A stretch of 64,000 nt of DNA from Haliclona indistincta (GCA_964017065.1 OZ024791.1:6376547-6440546); one strand, 5' to 3'. Counted from the first letter of the stretch, positions 24,401-39,400 are shown. Notes: generated by a model from the sequence alone, not told the origin. A program made the numbers and translations.

Positions 24401-27400
24401 CCCTTCTGTCTAACATTCTGACTGGTGTGTTGTAACTCACGTGGTTAGCAATAATCACATTCTACCATTCTCTTCTGCAACAGTGAGCTTGACCTGTGTG
24501 CTATGAAGGCAGTCAGTGCTGTACTGTCAGGACTACCACTGCAGCCGCGTGACATCCATGGAGCAGACATGATGGAACTGAAAGGAAAACTGTTCCTCAA
24601 GTAAGCCAAATCTTCTCTTCTCTGTTTTTTTTTATAAGATATATAATAGTAAACAAAATGTTTTAATATTATACATGTACAGAAATGTTTTGTTAATAGT
24701 TTTTTAATTATTTACTGTTGATAGTAGTTCTTCTCTCCTTGTCCCCACACCACTAGTATACACTGCTGGGTATGGTCTCCATTACTAGTGTATCTGATGG
24801 GTTGAGTATCAGTACACTGCAGTAGACACAGAACATTGCAATGCATCTAGTTTATGTTCCATGACTTACCTGTGAGGAGGCATCTCTGTTGTAATGGCTC
24901 CATCTTGTTACCACCAGCTCTTCTGTGCAGTTCTGATCTACTGCTTGTACTGGCTGCTTGCTGTAGTGACTCATAGCTTCATGTAAATCAATTCAAACTG
25001 CAGCAATTTGTAATTTCTCACAGTTTCACGAACAATACAAGTACTAGCTAGGTAGTAGCTATTGCTATAATTTACTAGCAGACAAACTAAAACAAATTAG
25101 CTTAGTACAGGTCACTAAAATAATACATGACAGAAAATAGCACTTGAATAGTTTACTCACCGTTAGTGTTGTTGCAGTAATATTCTGTCAAATTCTGAAT
25201 AGCCTGGACTTTTATAGTAGACAGCACCCAACTACACCCACTCACCTGCAGCATGTCCTGTTTGTGTACATTTACTTGTTGAGTCTGAGTCAGAAATACT
25301 ACCAGCAATAGCAGAAATACCATAGATTATATGGTGCTGCATATACCGACCATAATTATATGATGTCCACACAAGGCTCCCCAAAAGTGCACAGCAAGTT
25401 AATTAGTGTAAGAGACTAATCCTTCTTGTAGTTGCTTACCCATGCTCTGTGTGATGCTCTCGGTATTGACCATTGGTAATTATTGGTAAAGATCTGGTAC
25501 CAATAGTTATTTCATTCCTAGCTGGTTATAATATCAACAACGTTTTGAGTGTATATCAGTGTAATAGATTGCAGGAGCAATGTACAACTGTAAAGTGAAT
25601 CTGTAAATTGCTTTCCATGAAAATTTATTCACAACATTGCATAAAGCACAAGTCATGTAATAATGAAGCACCAAAGGTGCAGATGCCTCGGTGCAGTACA
25701 TGTAGCATGTATGGCATTCAATTAGCAGATGCATAATTATGACAGCGCGTATATATGCATGCAGTAGATCCATAGAAGGATCAAAACAGTATCATGAAAG
25801 TGTAAGCTGCAGTAGAAACAAGTTAAAGTATACTGCAACAAGACCACTGCACTCATTGTTGTGAGAATACTGCTACAAATATCAACAAACACAACTATCC
25901 AACATTCCACAAACACAGCAGGATTTCTCACAATGCTTTGGTTATGCAATCAGAAGCCAATCAGTGCTAACCACAATTCAACTGGGCGTGTCTACAGTGT
26001 TTAGCACAGCGCACGCATACCACGAGCTAGATAGCTTCCATAGCTTGCTTACACGACTTCTCTGGATCTGCGCTGCTATCCTGTAGTAAAATTCTAACCT
26101 ATCAGCTTCTAGGCAGTCAACTGTGGACAGCTTTGCCTTTGGAGAAGTCCAGATCGCCAGCAACGGCAAACAAAGTAAGCAAATCACGCCATAACTCAAG
26201 AACGAAGCTTCGTATACAACTTTCACATGTTCAAAAGCGAGATAATATCATGTTCTACTTGCATTGCCAGTTCCAAAGCTTAACTTTCAGCGTACGCTAA
26301 GATACTGAAGTAACAGACGGAGTGACAGACAGACAGACAGACACACAACACGACTACTGTATGCCCCGTGGCTCCGCCCACCGAGGCATAATAATGCTGC
26401 ATTATTGTTTGTAGTGATACATAATACAGAATGTTTTAATGTACATGTACAGAAATTATTTTTTGTTAATTGTTTTTTGAATTGTTTTGTTTATTTTTGA
26501 TAGTACTCCTTCTCTCCTTGTCCCCACACCACTAGTATACACTGCTGGGTATGGTCTCCATTACTAGTGTATCTGATGGGTTGAGTATCAGTACACTGCA
26601 GTAGACACAGAACATTGCAATGCATCTAGTTTATGTTCCATGACTTACCTGTGAGGCATCTCTGTTGTGATGGCTCCATCTTGTTACCACCAGCTCTTCT
26701 GTGCAGTTCTGATCTACTGCTTGTACTGGCTTGTTGTAGTGACTCATAGCTTCATGTAAATCAATTCAAACTGCAGCAATAGTTTTTTGAACAGTACAGT
26801 ATATTCAACAGATACACTAGTACACAGTATTTTTATAGGTTGTTTATTTTTACCGAAACAGCAACCAAGCCTCTTGATCAAACTGTACTCCCAAGCATTC
26901 TTCCTGGAGGGCTGTCACTACTGAACCCAGATCAGAAACAACAGCTGTTCATGTTATCAGATGGTACACTAGTGTTTCAACAGATACACAGTACAGTATA
27001 TTATAGCTACTGCTATAATATACTGTACTGGCAGGCAAAGCAAATATATTCAACAAATAATAAGATGCCTGCTTAATACAATAGAAAAATAGCACTTGGT
27101 CTTGGAGTCTTGGATAGTATACTAACCTTGAGTTTTGTTGCAGTAATATTCTGTTACCAACTGTCTGATGTTGAACATCCTGTGCCTTATATAACACAGC
27201 CACCCACACACATGCACACCCTAGCTGATGGTTATTGGCATTTACATGTATACTAATTAAGAATTAATGTACCTAAGTTACATACCAGACAATAGTATAC
27301 CAGACAATTGTTCCAAAGATGGTCGGACATTTTTCTTGAGATGGTCGGACATTTTTCTGATGGTCGGACATTTTTCTTGACATGGTCGGACATTTTGACA

Positions 27401-30400
27401 TGGTCGGACAAAGATGGTCGGACATTTTTCTTGACATTTTTCTTGAGTGCATGATTGAGCAGAGTTATGGTGATGCATAATGTGGTAGTGAGTTATGACA
27501 CGGGGATAGTTTCAAGCACTAGTGTACCATCTGATAACATGAACAGCTGTTGTTTCTGATCTGGGTTCAGTAGTGACAGCCCTCCAGGAAGAATGCTTGG
27601 GAGTATAGTTTGATCAAGAGGCTTGGTTGTTATGCCGAGGTGTGGGCGGAGCCACGAGGCATACAGTAGTCTGTTCGTTTGTGTGTGTGTGTGTGTGTGT
27701 GTCCGCAATGCGTATCTCAGCAACCGCTTGCTACTAAGCGCTGAAACTTGCAATACAGGTAGATCTCGATAGTTTATGAAAATCAAATTTGACAGATTTG
27801 CCTTTGTTTTGAAGTTATGGCGTGATTTGCTAACCTAAACAGCCGTCGTGGCGCTCGGGCCTACTTCATAGACAAAACTGTCTACAGATGGCTACAGTGC
27901 AACTTGAAGGCTTGATCTGTGATATTACAGCTCGCGCGACTCCATTGGCAGCAGTGAAACTAGCGAGCGAAAGCGTGTTTGAGTTCACTTAGCTGCTCGA
28001 CAGGTGAGCCGGAGTGAGCAGAGCAATTAAGTCACGCCCAGCTACACTTGAGCATTATTCTGTTTGGCTTCAATACAACTTTTGTACAACAGCTTGTACA
28101 GTTGCTGGATAGCTGCTACTAGCCTGCACTTCCATAGCACTGTTGCTATATGATCTGCTGCTGCTGCTGGATAGCTGTCACTAGCCTGTGCGTCCATAGC
28201 ACTGTTGCTATGATCTGCTGCTGCTGGATAGCTGCCACTATAGCCTGTGCTTCCATAGCACTGTTGCTATGATCTGCTGCTGCTGGATAGCTGTCACTAG
28301 CATAGTACTGTTGCTATGATCTGCTGCTGCTGGATAGCTGTCACTAGCCTGTGCTTCCATAGCACTGTTGCTATGATCTGCTGCTGCTGGATAGCTCATA
28401 GCTGCCACTATAGCCTGTGCTTCCATAGCACTGTTGCTCAGTATGATCTGCTGCTTGCCTGAATGTTCCATGGATCAGCTGGTCACTTCTACTGCAGCTT
28501 CAGTGCACATTGCGTGCTTTCATGGAACTGTTTGATGCTTCCATTGATCTACTGCATGCATACGTGCTGTCATATGCATCTGCTAATTGCAGGCTTGCAT
28601 ACATGCTACTGCACCGAGGCATCTGCACCTTTGGTGCTTCATTGTTTCGGTAAAAATAAACAACCTATAAAAATACACAACCTATTATGACGTCTAGTTT
28701 ACATAGTACTTAGCTATTTTAGATAGTATTCGGCTGTGACCTTTAGCTCCGCCCTCTCTGTAAAACTATGCATTCTGTTCGCCCAAGTCGGTCCACTTCC
28801 TCCGTAGCGTTCTGGACAAGGCTCCTGATCGTGCCCACTAACTGGTTACTGACCCTGCAAGCTGAATAACTGGTAATCCATGCATAGTACTGAAGCTGAC
28901 TGCCAGGCAAAGCTCCACAACGATTATTTTTCCTGTAAAACGAAGCTCGTGAAAACTTGACTTCTAATGAACACATACCAGTGTGCTGAGCTAGGAGCTA
29001 AACACGACTACTTTAGGCAGCATTACTGTAACATGCACGTTACAGCTAGCCCATAGACAGCTCCAGATAAATAGATGATAGCATGCATGCACTAACAGTT
29101 GATTGGTACATCACAGAAGGCCTCAACAAAGACTGATACCGTAGCTATAGGCCTCAAGAAGCTCTGACGTACGGTACATGTGAGACTGAGTGAGGACATC
29201 GACATGGATAGGAGGTTGGGTGACACACCCACAATACCGTAAAGTGCTCTTAAAAGGACACGTAGCTTTAGAAAGCCATGGATTAGCCGCTCGAGCAAGG
29301 CTTGCCAGCTCAGAAAACGTCTTCATAGGACTATAAATTCAGTGACGAAGCTGCAGAGAGTGTTTCGTGGAGATTTTCGAGCGGTAAGACGCAAACTGGC
29401 GTGGTTTTTGACGACACACATATATTATAGACAGACATGAATGCATAACCCTTGCGCATACTGCACACGGGTAATGAGACGTCACAGAAGGCCAGTCACT
29501 TTGCAAGAGGCGAACAGCGCACTAAATGCTGTTCTTTACATTCTAGACTTTCTAGTAGATAATTACTTTAATGCACAGCTAAAGTTTGATAACTCTTTCA
29601 TGCATAAAAATTTAGGAAGGAAAAAATCTAGCATTAATGATAGTCATATGCACCCGCCACCTTAAGGGTGAGTACCTTTGATCAATTGCAACAGTGAAAT
29701 AACTGTTAAATTTTTCTAATAACACAAGATTTAAAGTCTCTCCACAGTCTCACAAGTAACGGTTGCTTGTTGGACAAGAATTCATTTAATGTACATGTAC
29801 AGACATAATGTTTTGTTAATAGTTTTTAAATTATTTATTGTCGATAGTACTTCTTCTCTCCTTGTCCCCACACCACTAGTATGCACTGCTGGGTATGGTC
29901 TCCATTACTAGTGTATCTGATGGGTTGAGTATCAGTACACTGCAGTAGACACAGAACATTGCAATGCATCTAGTTTATGTTCCATGACTTACCTGTGAGG
30001 CATCTCTGTTGTGATGGCTCCATCTTGTTACCACCAGCTCTTCTGTGCAGTTCTGATCTACTGCTTGTACTGGCTTGCTGTAGTAACTCATAGCTTCATC
30101 AATTCAAACTGCAGCAATTTATAATTTCTCACAGTTTCACAAACAATACATGTACTAGCTAGTAGTAGCTATTGCTATAATTTACTAGCAGACAAACTAA
30201 AACAAATTAGCTTAGTACAAGTCACTAAAATAATACATGACAGAAAATAGCACTTAGATAGTTTACTCACCGTTAGTGTTGTTGCAGTAATATTCTGTCA
30301 AATTCTGAATAGCTTGGCCTTTTATAATAGACAACCACCCACTCACCTGTCATGTTTGTGTACAGTCTTGACTCTTTCATGCTTGTGTTATTGTGTCACT

Positions 30401-33400
30401 GTCTTCCATATATGGTTGTGGATGAATATATCTTGTAGACCAGGTGTTGTACCTGATGTGTACCTGAGATGCATGCCAAGAGCGCATAATGAGAGTGAGC
30501 GTGGTAAGAGAGCAGGAGCGGGACACTCCCACGCACTTGATTAAAAATTGCACCTCCACACATGATGGCCGTGTTTCTAAAGATAGACTTGTGATGGCCG
30601 ACGGTACGCGTACGTACAGTTTCGTATTAGATGGAACTTGGCAGTTAGAGAGGCTCCTTGAGGTAAGCAACAGCTCGTAGAAGCTTTCTACACCCACAAT
30701 GACGCGCAGACGATCTCCGCGTGCTCGTATACCAGCTGTAAAAAACAGCATGACGGTCTACCATCATGGATACGACTCTTTTCTTGCTTTAACAGTATCT
30801 ACTCGAGCTAGCAGGCAAGCATGATCGCCCTATGTTAGTGGAAAGCTGCTTCTTACCTTCTAGAAGGCCAGTTCCATCCAATACGAAACTGTACGTACGC
30901 ATACCGTCGGCCATCACAAGTCTATCTTTAGAAATACGGCATCATGTGTGGAGGTGCAATTTTTAATCAAGTGCGTGTGAGTGTCCCGCTCCTGCTCTTA
31001 CCGCGCTCACTCTCATTGTGCGCTCCTGCGCATGCCCATAGTGTGTTTCTGTATACTAATTGTACAGAAAACGTATTGTGCACATGTGCTAGCAGCAAAT
31101 TTTCGGTCAAGCAACTTGCAATCCCCTGTAACACTGTAGTAGCACAAAAGCTTCAGTCTGCAGAAATTGTGCAATCTATAGCTCCTGTCACTCTAAACTA
31201 ATAGACCCGGTCATTGTAGCTCTTGGTGCATAACTCACCATAGTCTGCTAACATGCAAGCTCCGGTCACTCTAAATCATCTAAACCAATAGACCCGGTCA
31301 TTGTAGCCCTAAAGGCAATTCCCTTGTTGCATAGCTCCGGTCACCATGGTCTGCATGCCTACAAGCTCTGGTTGCTCTATACCAACCCCACAGCAATCCT
31401 GCAAGCTCAGCAAGTCTTTGTCAACCATTTGTTCACTCTAAACGGTCACTGTAGCCCTAATGATATCAATCAATTCCATAACTCCAGTCACCATAGTCTG
31501 CTGTCTATGAGCTCCTGTAACAGCAATTCTGCAGTAAACATGCAGTTCCTATCACTTATCAACCAACTGACCTGATCGGTCACAGTAGCCCTATAAGGAT
31601 ATTGGTTAATTTTCTAGTTGCATGCATTTCCAGAACTGCCACAGGGAAACATACCGAGAAAGCCTCAGAGTACTGGACATTATTCTGTCTGCTATACCTA
31701 AGCTTGTTGTCACTATGTGTGACACTATTGCTTGCCATTGCTTCTGTATATCTAAAAATTCTGCCAGGGATTTGTTTACTACTCCTGCCTATGGTTGCTT
31801 AGCCTCTCCACAGCACTCCTGCAAGCTTATCATGTATGACTGCTTAGGCTACTCTTGCAAGCTTATCGTGTATGACTGCTTAGCCTACTCCTGCAAGCTT
31901 ATCATGTATGACTGCTTAGCCTACTCCTGCAAGCTACCAACAGACCGGTCACTGTAGTACTAAAAGTTGCATAACTCCGGTCACCATAGTCTGCTGCCTA
32001 TACAAGCTCCGGTCACTCACAGCAACTCTGCTGTCAAGGTCCTATCACTTTTAAATAATAAATAAATAAGGTCACTGTAGCTCTAAAGATATTATTTGTT
32101 AGTATATGGTTGCATAAAGATCTTGAGATTAATTTGCATAAAGCATTTTGTCTACTCTGTGTCTACTATCAGTATGCTAACTGCATTGGTGTATTTCCAT
32201 GCTGCATTGCTATATTCCACTTTCGCCCAGCTCTAATGGAACCTACCTGTCATTTGAGCAGTCAGCCATAGTTGTTGGGCTTATACAGAATGACTAACTA
32301 GGCATTTACAGTAGGTACTTCAATACACTACTGATGTGTGTTTAATAGCATCATGATTGGACTATGATAAACATATGCCTGGTTCAGTTTGAGATTTGAG
32401 ACTGAAGTAAATAGAGTTCTTTAGTCTTTCGTTCAATAGATATAAGTTTTAATGTACATACATAATATCTGCAAGTGTTTTTGACATGAATTGTTTATTG
32501 TTGATAGTACTCCTTCTCTCCTTGTCCCCACACCACTAGTATACACTGCTGGGTATGGTCTCCATTACTAGTGTATCTGATGGGTTGAGTATCAGTACAC
32601 TGCAGTAGACACAGAACATTGCAATGCATCTAGTTTATGTTTCATGACTTACCTGTGAGGCATCTCTGTTGTGATGGCTCCATCTTGTTACCACCAGCTC
32701 TTCTGTGCAGTTCTGATCTACTGCTTGTACTGGCTGCTTGCTGTAGTGACTCATTGCTTCTTGTAAATCAATTCAAACTGCAGCAATTTATAATTTTTTA
32801 CAGTTTTACAAACAATACATTACTAGCTAGTAGTAGCTACTGCTATAATTTACTAGCAGAGAAGTACAGGTCACTAAAATAATACATGACACTTGGATAG
32901 TTTACTCACCGTGAGTGTTGTTGCAGAAATATTCTGTCAAATTCTGAATAGCCTGGACTTTTATAGTAGACAGCACCCAACTATACCCACACCTACATTT
33001 TGTACACCCACTCACCCATCACTTCCTGTTTATGTACATGTACTTATTGAGTCCTCATACATTCTCTCTTACCACATACACTGTTCGTATCGAGCGGCCA
33101 ATCCATGGCTTTCTAAAGCTACGTGTCCTTGTAAGAGCACTTTACGGTATTGTGGGTGTGTCACCCAACCTCCTATCCTCATATATTTCCCTAGCAGTGC
33201 CTTTGATTTTTGAGGCTGCTATGGTACAAACTAAGACGAGCCAAAAGTGCACAAGCAAATTAAATAGTGTGTAAGAGACTGATCCTTCTTGTAGTTGCTT
33301 ACCCATGCTCTGTGTGATGCTGTCAGTATATGTACAGTGAGCATGCTCTGCATGAACTGGCCCATGATGCTAAGTTTTCAAACACTATAGTAGTGCAAAA

Positions 33401-36400
33401 CCTCCAGTCTGCTCTATAACCACAGCAATTGTACAATCTATAGCCCCTGTCACTCTAAACTAATAGACCCAGTCAATGTAGCTCTTGGTGCATAACTCAC
33501 CATAGTCTGCTAACATGCAAGCTCCGGTCACTCTAAACCAACTAAACCAACAGGCATTATAGCCCTAAAGGCTCAATTCCCTTGTAGCACAACTCCGGTC
33601 ACCATGGTCTGCATGCTTACAAGCTCCGGTTGGTTGCTCTATACCAACCCCACAGCAATCCTGCTAGCTCAGCAATTCTTTGTCAACATCTGTTCACTCT
33701 AAACAAATAGACCCGGTCACTGTAGCCCTAAAGATATAAATCAATCCCATAACTCACAGCAATTTGTGAACATAGCGCTCCTATCAACTGATAGACCTAC
33801 ATCAGTGAATATTTTAATCGATTTGTAGAGACCATATCTAGAAGTATCAGTGAATATTTTAATCGATTTGTAGACACCTGAGACCTGATTTGTAGAGACC
33901 ATATCTAGAAGTATCAGTGAATATTTTAATCGATTTGTAGACACCTGAGACCTGATTTGTAGAGACCATATCTAGAAGCATAATTTTATTACACCAAACA
34001 TTCCAACTAGCAATGTTTATGTGTTTGCATTTATGTTCCTGGTGCTTAGTGTGACCTATTGGTGTAGTTTTTTGTTTATTGTGAGACAAAAGACTGCTGC
34101 AAAGCAGTTGAAACGTTGGGAGTAATAAAATCTCTAGTTAGAGTCAAATCGTACTTCTAGATAAACTAGATAAATTATATCAGGGCATTTTTAGTTGCTT
34201 ATCTACTACTCATTGTTGTCTGCAAACCTATACCTGTAAGTTCTGCTTACATCTAGAATTTGTTAACTGTATTGTTGTCTTTTATTGTGAGTAGCTTGTG
34301 GGTTAACACTAGCTGCAAACCACCTAATAGTTTGCAGCAACCTTGAAGTTCTAAACTAGACTCATATTATTGTTGATGACTTCTCTGTGTCTTGCTTGGA
34401 TAGTGGGCCTTAGTATTTTCTGCAATACATACAAGCTACATTGGTTACTGGATGAATATTGGTTACTTTAGTCAGTTACTTTAGAACACTGTGATTACTA
34501 TGAATATTGGTTACAGTGGTTGAATATTGGTAAAGATCCGGTACCAACAGTTATTGCATTCCTAGCTAGACATGTACAAGTAACTAGAGGTTATAATATC
34601 AACATCTTATTCTACATTTTGAGGTGTATAATTTTATATCAGTGTAATAGATTGCAGGAGCGATGTACAACTGTAAAGTGAATCTGTAATTTGCTTTCCA
34701 TGAATATATTAGTGTGCTTGGAATTTAAGTCACACAAAAATTTATTCACAAAATTGCATAAAGCACAAATCATGTAATAGCATTAATGTTTGTAGCATCT
34801 TTTTCCTTTGGCCCAGACCAGTCTTCTATCGTCAGTAATATCATTATCAGTGCACTACAATGGAGACAAAATGTTGACAAGTTGAACTTTACCGTACATG
34901 TAACAAGTTTTCCTTTAAAAAACCTAACTACTGCTAAACCAGCCTGTCTATTCAACAGAGCTCTAAAATTAAAAGATACCATTGAGAAACAGCAACCAGC
35001 ATAATAGGCCTTCACTATTGACCCACTACCGTATAGCCGGTTATTTTCGACAGGATTTTATTTTCGATCATCGACTGCAGTTCGAAAATTAAATCCACGA
35101 AAATTTGAACCATACCAAAAATAACTCTACCGTAAAGTTCCCTAGCAACGCCAGTCGCCACGTGGATGAAGCCTAGATCGGCCTGGATAGCTGCTGTCGA
35201 TTGAAAACTACTTCAAGCGTCTGTCTACTCCTCAGGAAAGCATTTTGCCGAACCCCAAGGTAGCCTGTCGCTCTCTATTCCACCTAGAGCTATAGCGGCA
35301 GCAAGCCACAGCATAACGGTCTATAATATTGGTAGATTCCCAAACACAGGCAAGCTTCTGTGGGTTTCCATATATCTTCATAGATATAGTAGCCCCGGAC
35401 ACAACTTGAAATGACTGCCGTCTCTTCAGTACTAACTTCTAAGCGATCTCAAAACTTAGGCGAACAAAATTTACGTTGTAACATTATTTTGAATCGGATT
35501 TTATTTTCGAACGGTCAAAGCGCTTCGAAAATTAGATCCAATCTAAAATTTTATGTACGAAATATTTGACCATTGAAAAAAACCGGCTATACGGTATGCA
35601 CAATATACACAAACTGATAACTTAATCTGGTTAGAGGCACATTTTAACAGTATTTGAGTCACCTAAGACCCCCAAAGTCAGTAGAATAAATGGTTCCTTT
35701 CTTGAGGCTAAGCTGTCTTGTGTAATATTGTAAAATCACATTGTTTTGTCTTCTTGAAACCTAAACATCCCCAGTCGTGACACTAACTAGAACAGACAAT
35801 TTGTGATTATGAATAGGATACAGGTATTCTGAGCTCTATGAGCATCTGGCTGGCTTACTTGTGAGTCATCTCTTCTTCTCTGGTATGTGGTGTGTCTCCA
35901 TCCAGTAGTGACTACTAACTCACTGGTCTCTTTACTGTACTCCACTGCTTCTATGGGTCTACAATCCATTGCAGTTCTTTGCTCACAGTTGATCTCACAA
36001 AAATCATTGATAAAATGACTCTCAGCTAGTGCTTTTATAGGCAAAGAGGAGAAACTGGGAATGTGCTTTGATATGCAAACACTGAACTCCCTTGAGCATG
36101 TGTTTACATCCACTTGCATGGGACATGTTATTATAACTTAGAGTATGATACCATACAAGATCAAAGGCGCCGACAGTGCTCTATATTCCATAGTACGCAC
36201 TGCCCATTGTTCAAACAGTGCTCTATTTTCCCAAACCCATTGTTCTACAGTGCTCTATTTTCCACCGCAGTGCTCTATCTACCAGGTGTTAACATGCCGA
36301 TATGCAGTGAATTTAATTACAAAATACATGCGATGAAACACAAACAACTTTCATTTTGATAAAACACTAAAACAATGTCGAACAGAGACTATTCAGTGTC

Positions 36401-39400
36401 TTTAACAGCGATCGAAAGGCCAGAAGAAAGCTAGATAGGAGCCGGGCCACGCCGTTAGCAATGTAGGTGACGTCAGGTTTATCCAGGGCGCTACAGCTTC
36501 TCAAAGACAGGATGAAACAGGAAAGTAGCTACATGGCAGCGTAGCAAGTAGCTCGGCGTCACTGCTGATGTACGTTCGATGGATACTTTCATCCACGAGG
36601 TTCGGTGAAGTCGTTCCTCACTGATTCATGATTCCTTCATAGCTTTAGCCCACTGGTAGTTAGATAAATAAGACACGTCTTCTTTTCTGGTGTTGAATTC
36701 TCTGCTCCTATCATATTCCCAAGTCGAAATCACAGCGCTCTCGTCCACAGCTACCTTCCACCATGTGCTCGTGTACGGATTTCCGTATAATTCCGTAAAT
36801 TCCCATAATGGTAGCGTTTATACTGGACTGTCTTCGGCCTGCTAGCAGTATCCCTTATGGTAATTGTACAAGGTCACACTCTAAACCTGTTAAAGCACCG
36901 CTCTTCTCGTGCTCTACGCAATATAATAGCACTCGGGTCGTGTCTCGAGACAAATAGAGCACTCGCCTTCGGCTCGTGCTCTATTTGCCTCTCGCCACGC
37001 CCCTCGTGCTATTATATTGCGTAGAGCACTCGGAGCGGTGCTTTAACTAGTACATGAGATAATACCTTGTTACTGAAACTGAGTTATTGTAACTCAGTTG
37101 CTGGTAGCAACCAAACTACCAAAGCACACAAGCAAATTTAGCAGCATAATGAGAAAGATCCATCACCTTGTATTTGCTTAATATTGATGATCTTGTGTAT
37201 GATACTGTGCTCACAGTCCAGTAAGCATGAATACTATGTGAGTTTTTTAACACTAGTAGCACAACACAAAAGCTCCAGTCTGTTTCAAACCACAGTAATT
37301 GTGCAATCTATAGCCCTGTCACTCTAAAGTCTAAACCAATAGACCCGGTCATTGTAGCTCTTGGTACATAACTCACCATAGTCTGCTAACATGCAAGCTC
37401 CGGTCACTCCAAGAGTATATAATATAGAGAGAGTATCGAACGCTGCCATACAAACACTCTGTGCGAAGTAATGTGACAGGCACGTGAGAAAAACTACGTG
37501 TTATTACGCAGCGCTGCATGGTACCACTCCCACTACGTCACTGTCTCTCTCTACTATTCGACTAACAGCGTTCTATTGCCAAAAGACCAACTAGTCCACT
37601 CGAAGAATGCGTCCCAAAGAGAATGATACCGCCTGATGATCCCGGCAGGGTGACCGTGGCTAGTCTTGCATGCGCAAGCTGGACGGGAAACGTTTACAGA
37701 CAAACTGCAGTTTGACGTCGTTTCGACAGACAAGCAGGCCCGTCTTATCGTGGTTGGCTGCGTCCTCATAGACCATGCAGCTGTTCGCTTCGAGCGTCTC
37801 GTGCAGCCTAGCTTCAGCCATCGATCAGATCGAGGGAGGCGTGACGCCTGCGTCACAACCTGGCAAACCAAGATCTGTTTGCATCATGGAATCACGTGCC
37901 TGTCACGTTACTTCGCACAGAGTGTTTGTATGGGGCTATACGGCGTTCGATACTCTCTCTATATTTATACTCTTGGTCACTCTAAATCAACTAAACCAAT
38001 AGACCCGGTCATTGTAGCCCTAAAGGCTTTATCAATTCCCTTGTAGCATGTAGCTCCGGTCACCATGGTCTGCATGCCTACAAGCTCTGGTTATATATAC
38101 CAACCCCACAGCAATCCTGCAAGCTCAGCAAGTCTTTGTCAACATTTGTTCACTCTAAACAAATAGACCCGGTCACTATAGCCCTAATGATATAAATCAA
38201 TTCCATAACTCTGGTCACCATAGTCTGCTGTCTATAAGCTCCTGTAACAGCAATTCTGCAGTAAACATGCAGTTCCTATCACTTATCAACCAACTGACCT
38301 GATCAGTCACAGCAGCCCTATAAGGATATCGGCATACATTTCCAGAACTGCCACAGGGAAACATACCGAGAATGCCTCAGAGTACTGGACATTATTCTGT
38401 CTGCTATACCTAAGCTTGTTGTCACTATGTAGCACTATACAGACACTATTGCTTGCCATTGCTTCTGTATATCTAAAAATTCTGCTAGGATTTGTTTACT
38501 ACTCCTGCCTATGATTGCTTAGCCTCTCCACAGCACTCCTGCAAGCTCAGCAACCTACAGCTCCTAACCAGTAGACCAGGTTACTGTAGCCTTAGTTAAT
38601 TCCCTAGTTGCCTACAAGCTCTGGTTCCTCTATACCTACCAACCCACTGCAAGCCTCTGTCAACCTATAAACTGAAACTAGATGGTCACTAGACCCGGTC
38701 ACTGTAGCCCTAGAGACAGAAGTCAATGTCCTAGCAGATCGATGTCACAAGCCTAATAGCTCCGGTCATTCTATTCTACAAACCCACATCACCTCTGGAA
38801 GCCTTATAGCTCCAAACCAATAGACCCGGTCATTGTAGTACTAAAAGTTGCACAACTCCGGTCACCATAGTCTGATGCATATACAAGCTCCGGTCACTCA
38901 CAGCAACTCAAGGTGCTATGACTTTCACTAGCAACTCAAGGTGCTATGACTTTCACTTTAGCTCTAAAGATAATTATTATTTGTTAGTGTATGGTTGCAT
39001 AAACATCTTGAGATTAATCATTTTGTCTACTCTGTGTCTACTATCAGTATGCTAACTGCATTGGTGTATTTCCATGCTGCATTGCTATATTCCACTTTTG
39101 CCCAGCTCTAATGGAACCTACCTGTCATTTGAGCTACTTTACCAGTCAGCCATAGTTGTTGGGCTTATACAGAATGACTGACTAGGCATTTAGGTACTTC
39201 AAATACACTACTGATGTGTGTTTAATAGCATCCTGATTGGACTATGATAAACATTTGCCTGGTTCAGTTTGAGACTAGGTGAGACTGATAAGTAAATGGA
39301 GTTCTTTAGTCTTTCATTCAATAGATATAAGTTTTAATGTACATACATAATATCTGCAAGTGTTTTTGACATGAATTGTTTATTGTCGATAGTAGTTCTT

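Noticed and set aside
27313..27448. Possible CRISPR-like array of GATGGTCGGACATTTTTCTT repeats
   Set aside because: Repeats are contiguous and irregular without unique spacers, in a eukaryotic intron; a simple tandem repeat.
30944..31201. 85-codon frame starting MCGGAIFNQVRV
   Set aside because: It lies across the right arm of the inverted-repeat element at 30480-31026, and no related frame exists in the left arm.
34786..35004. 72-codon plus-strand frame also open at 46754-46981, with indels of 3 and 6 nt
   Set aside because: Between the two copies I count six amino-acid-changing and two silent differences, which gives no sign of selection in this frame. Its openness overlaps exon b of the minus-strand mini-gene.
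37554..38046. Frames of 105 and 126 codons inside and past the 37410-37975 element
   Set aside because: One crosses the element border into the repeat segment, neither resembles a transposase, and the element is too short to be autonomous.
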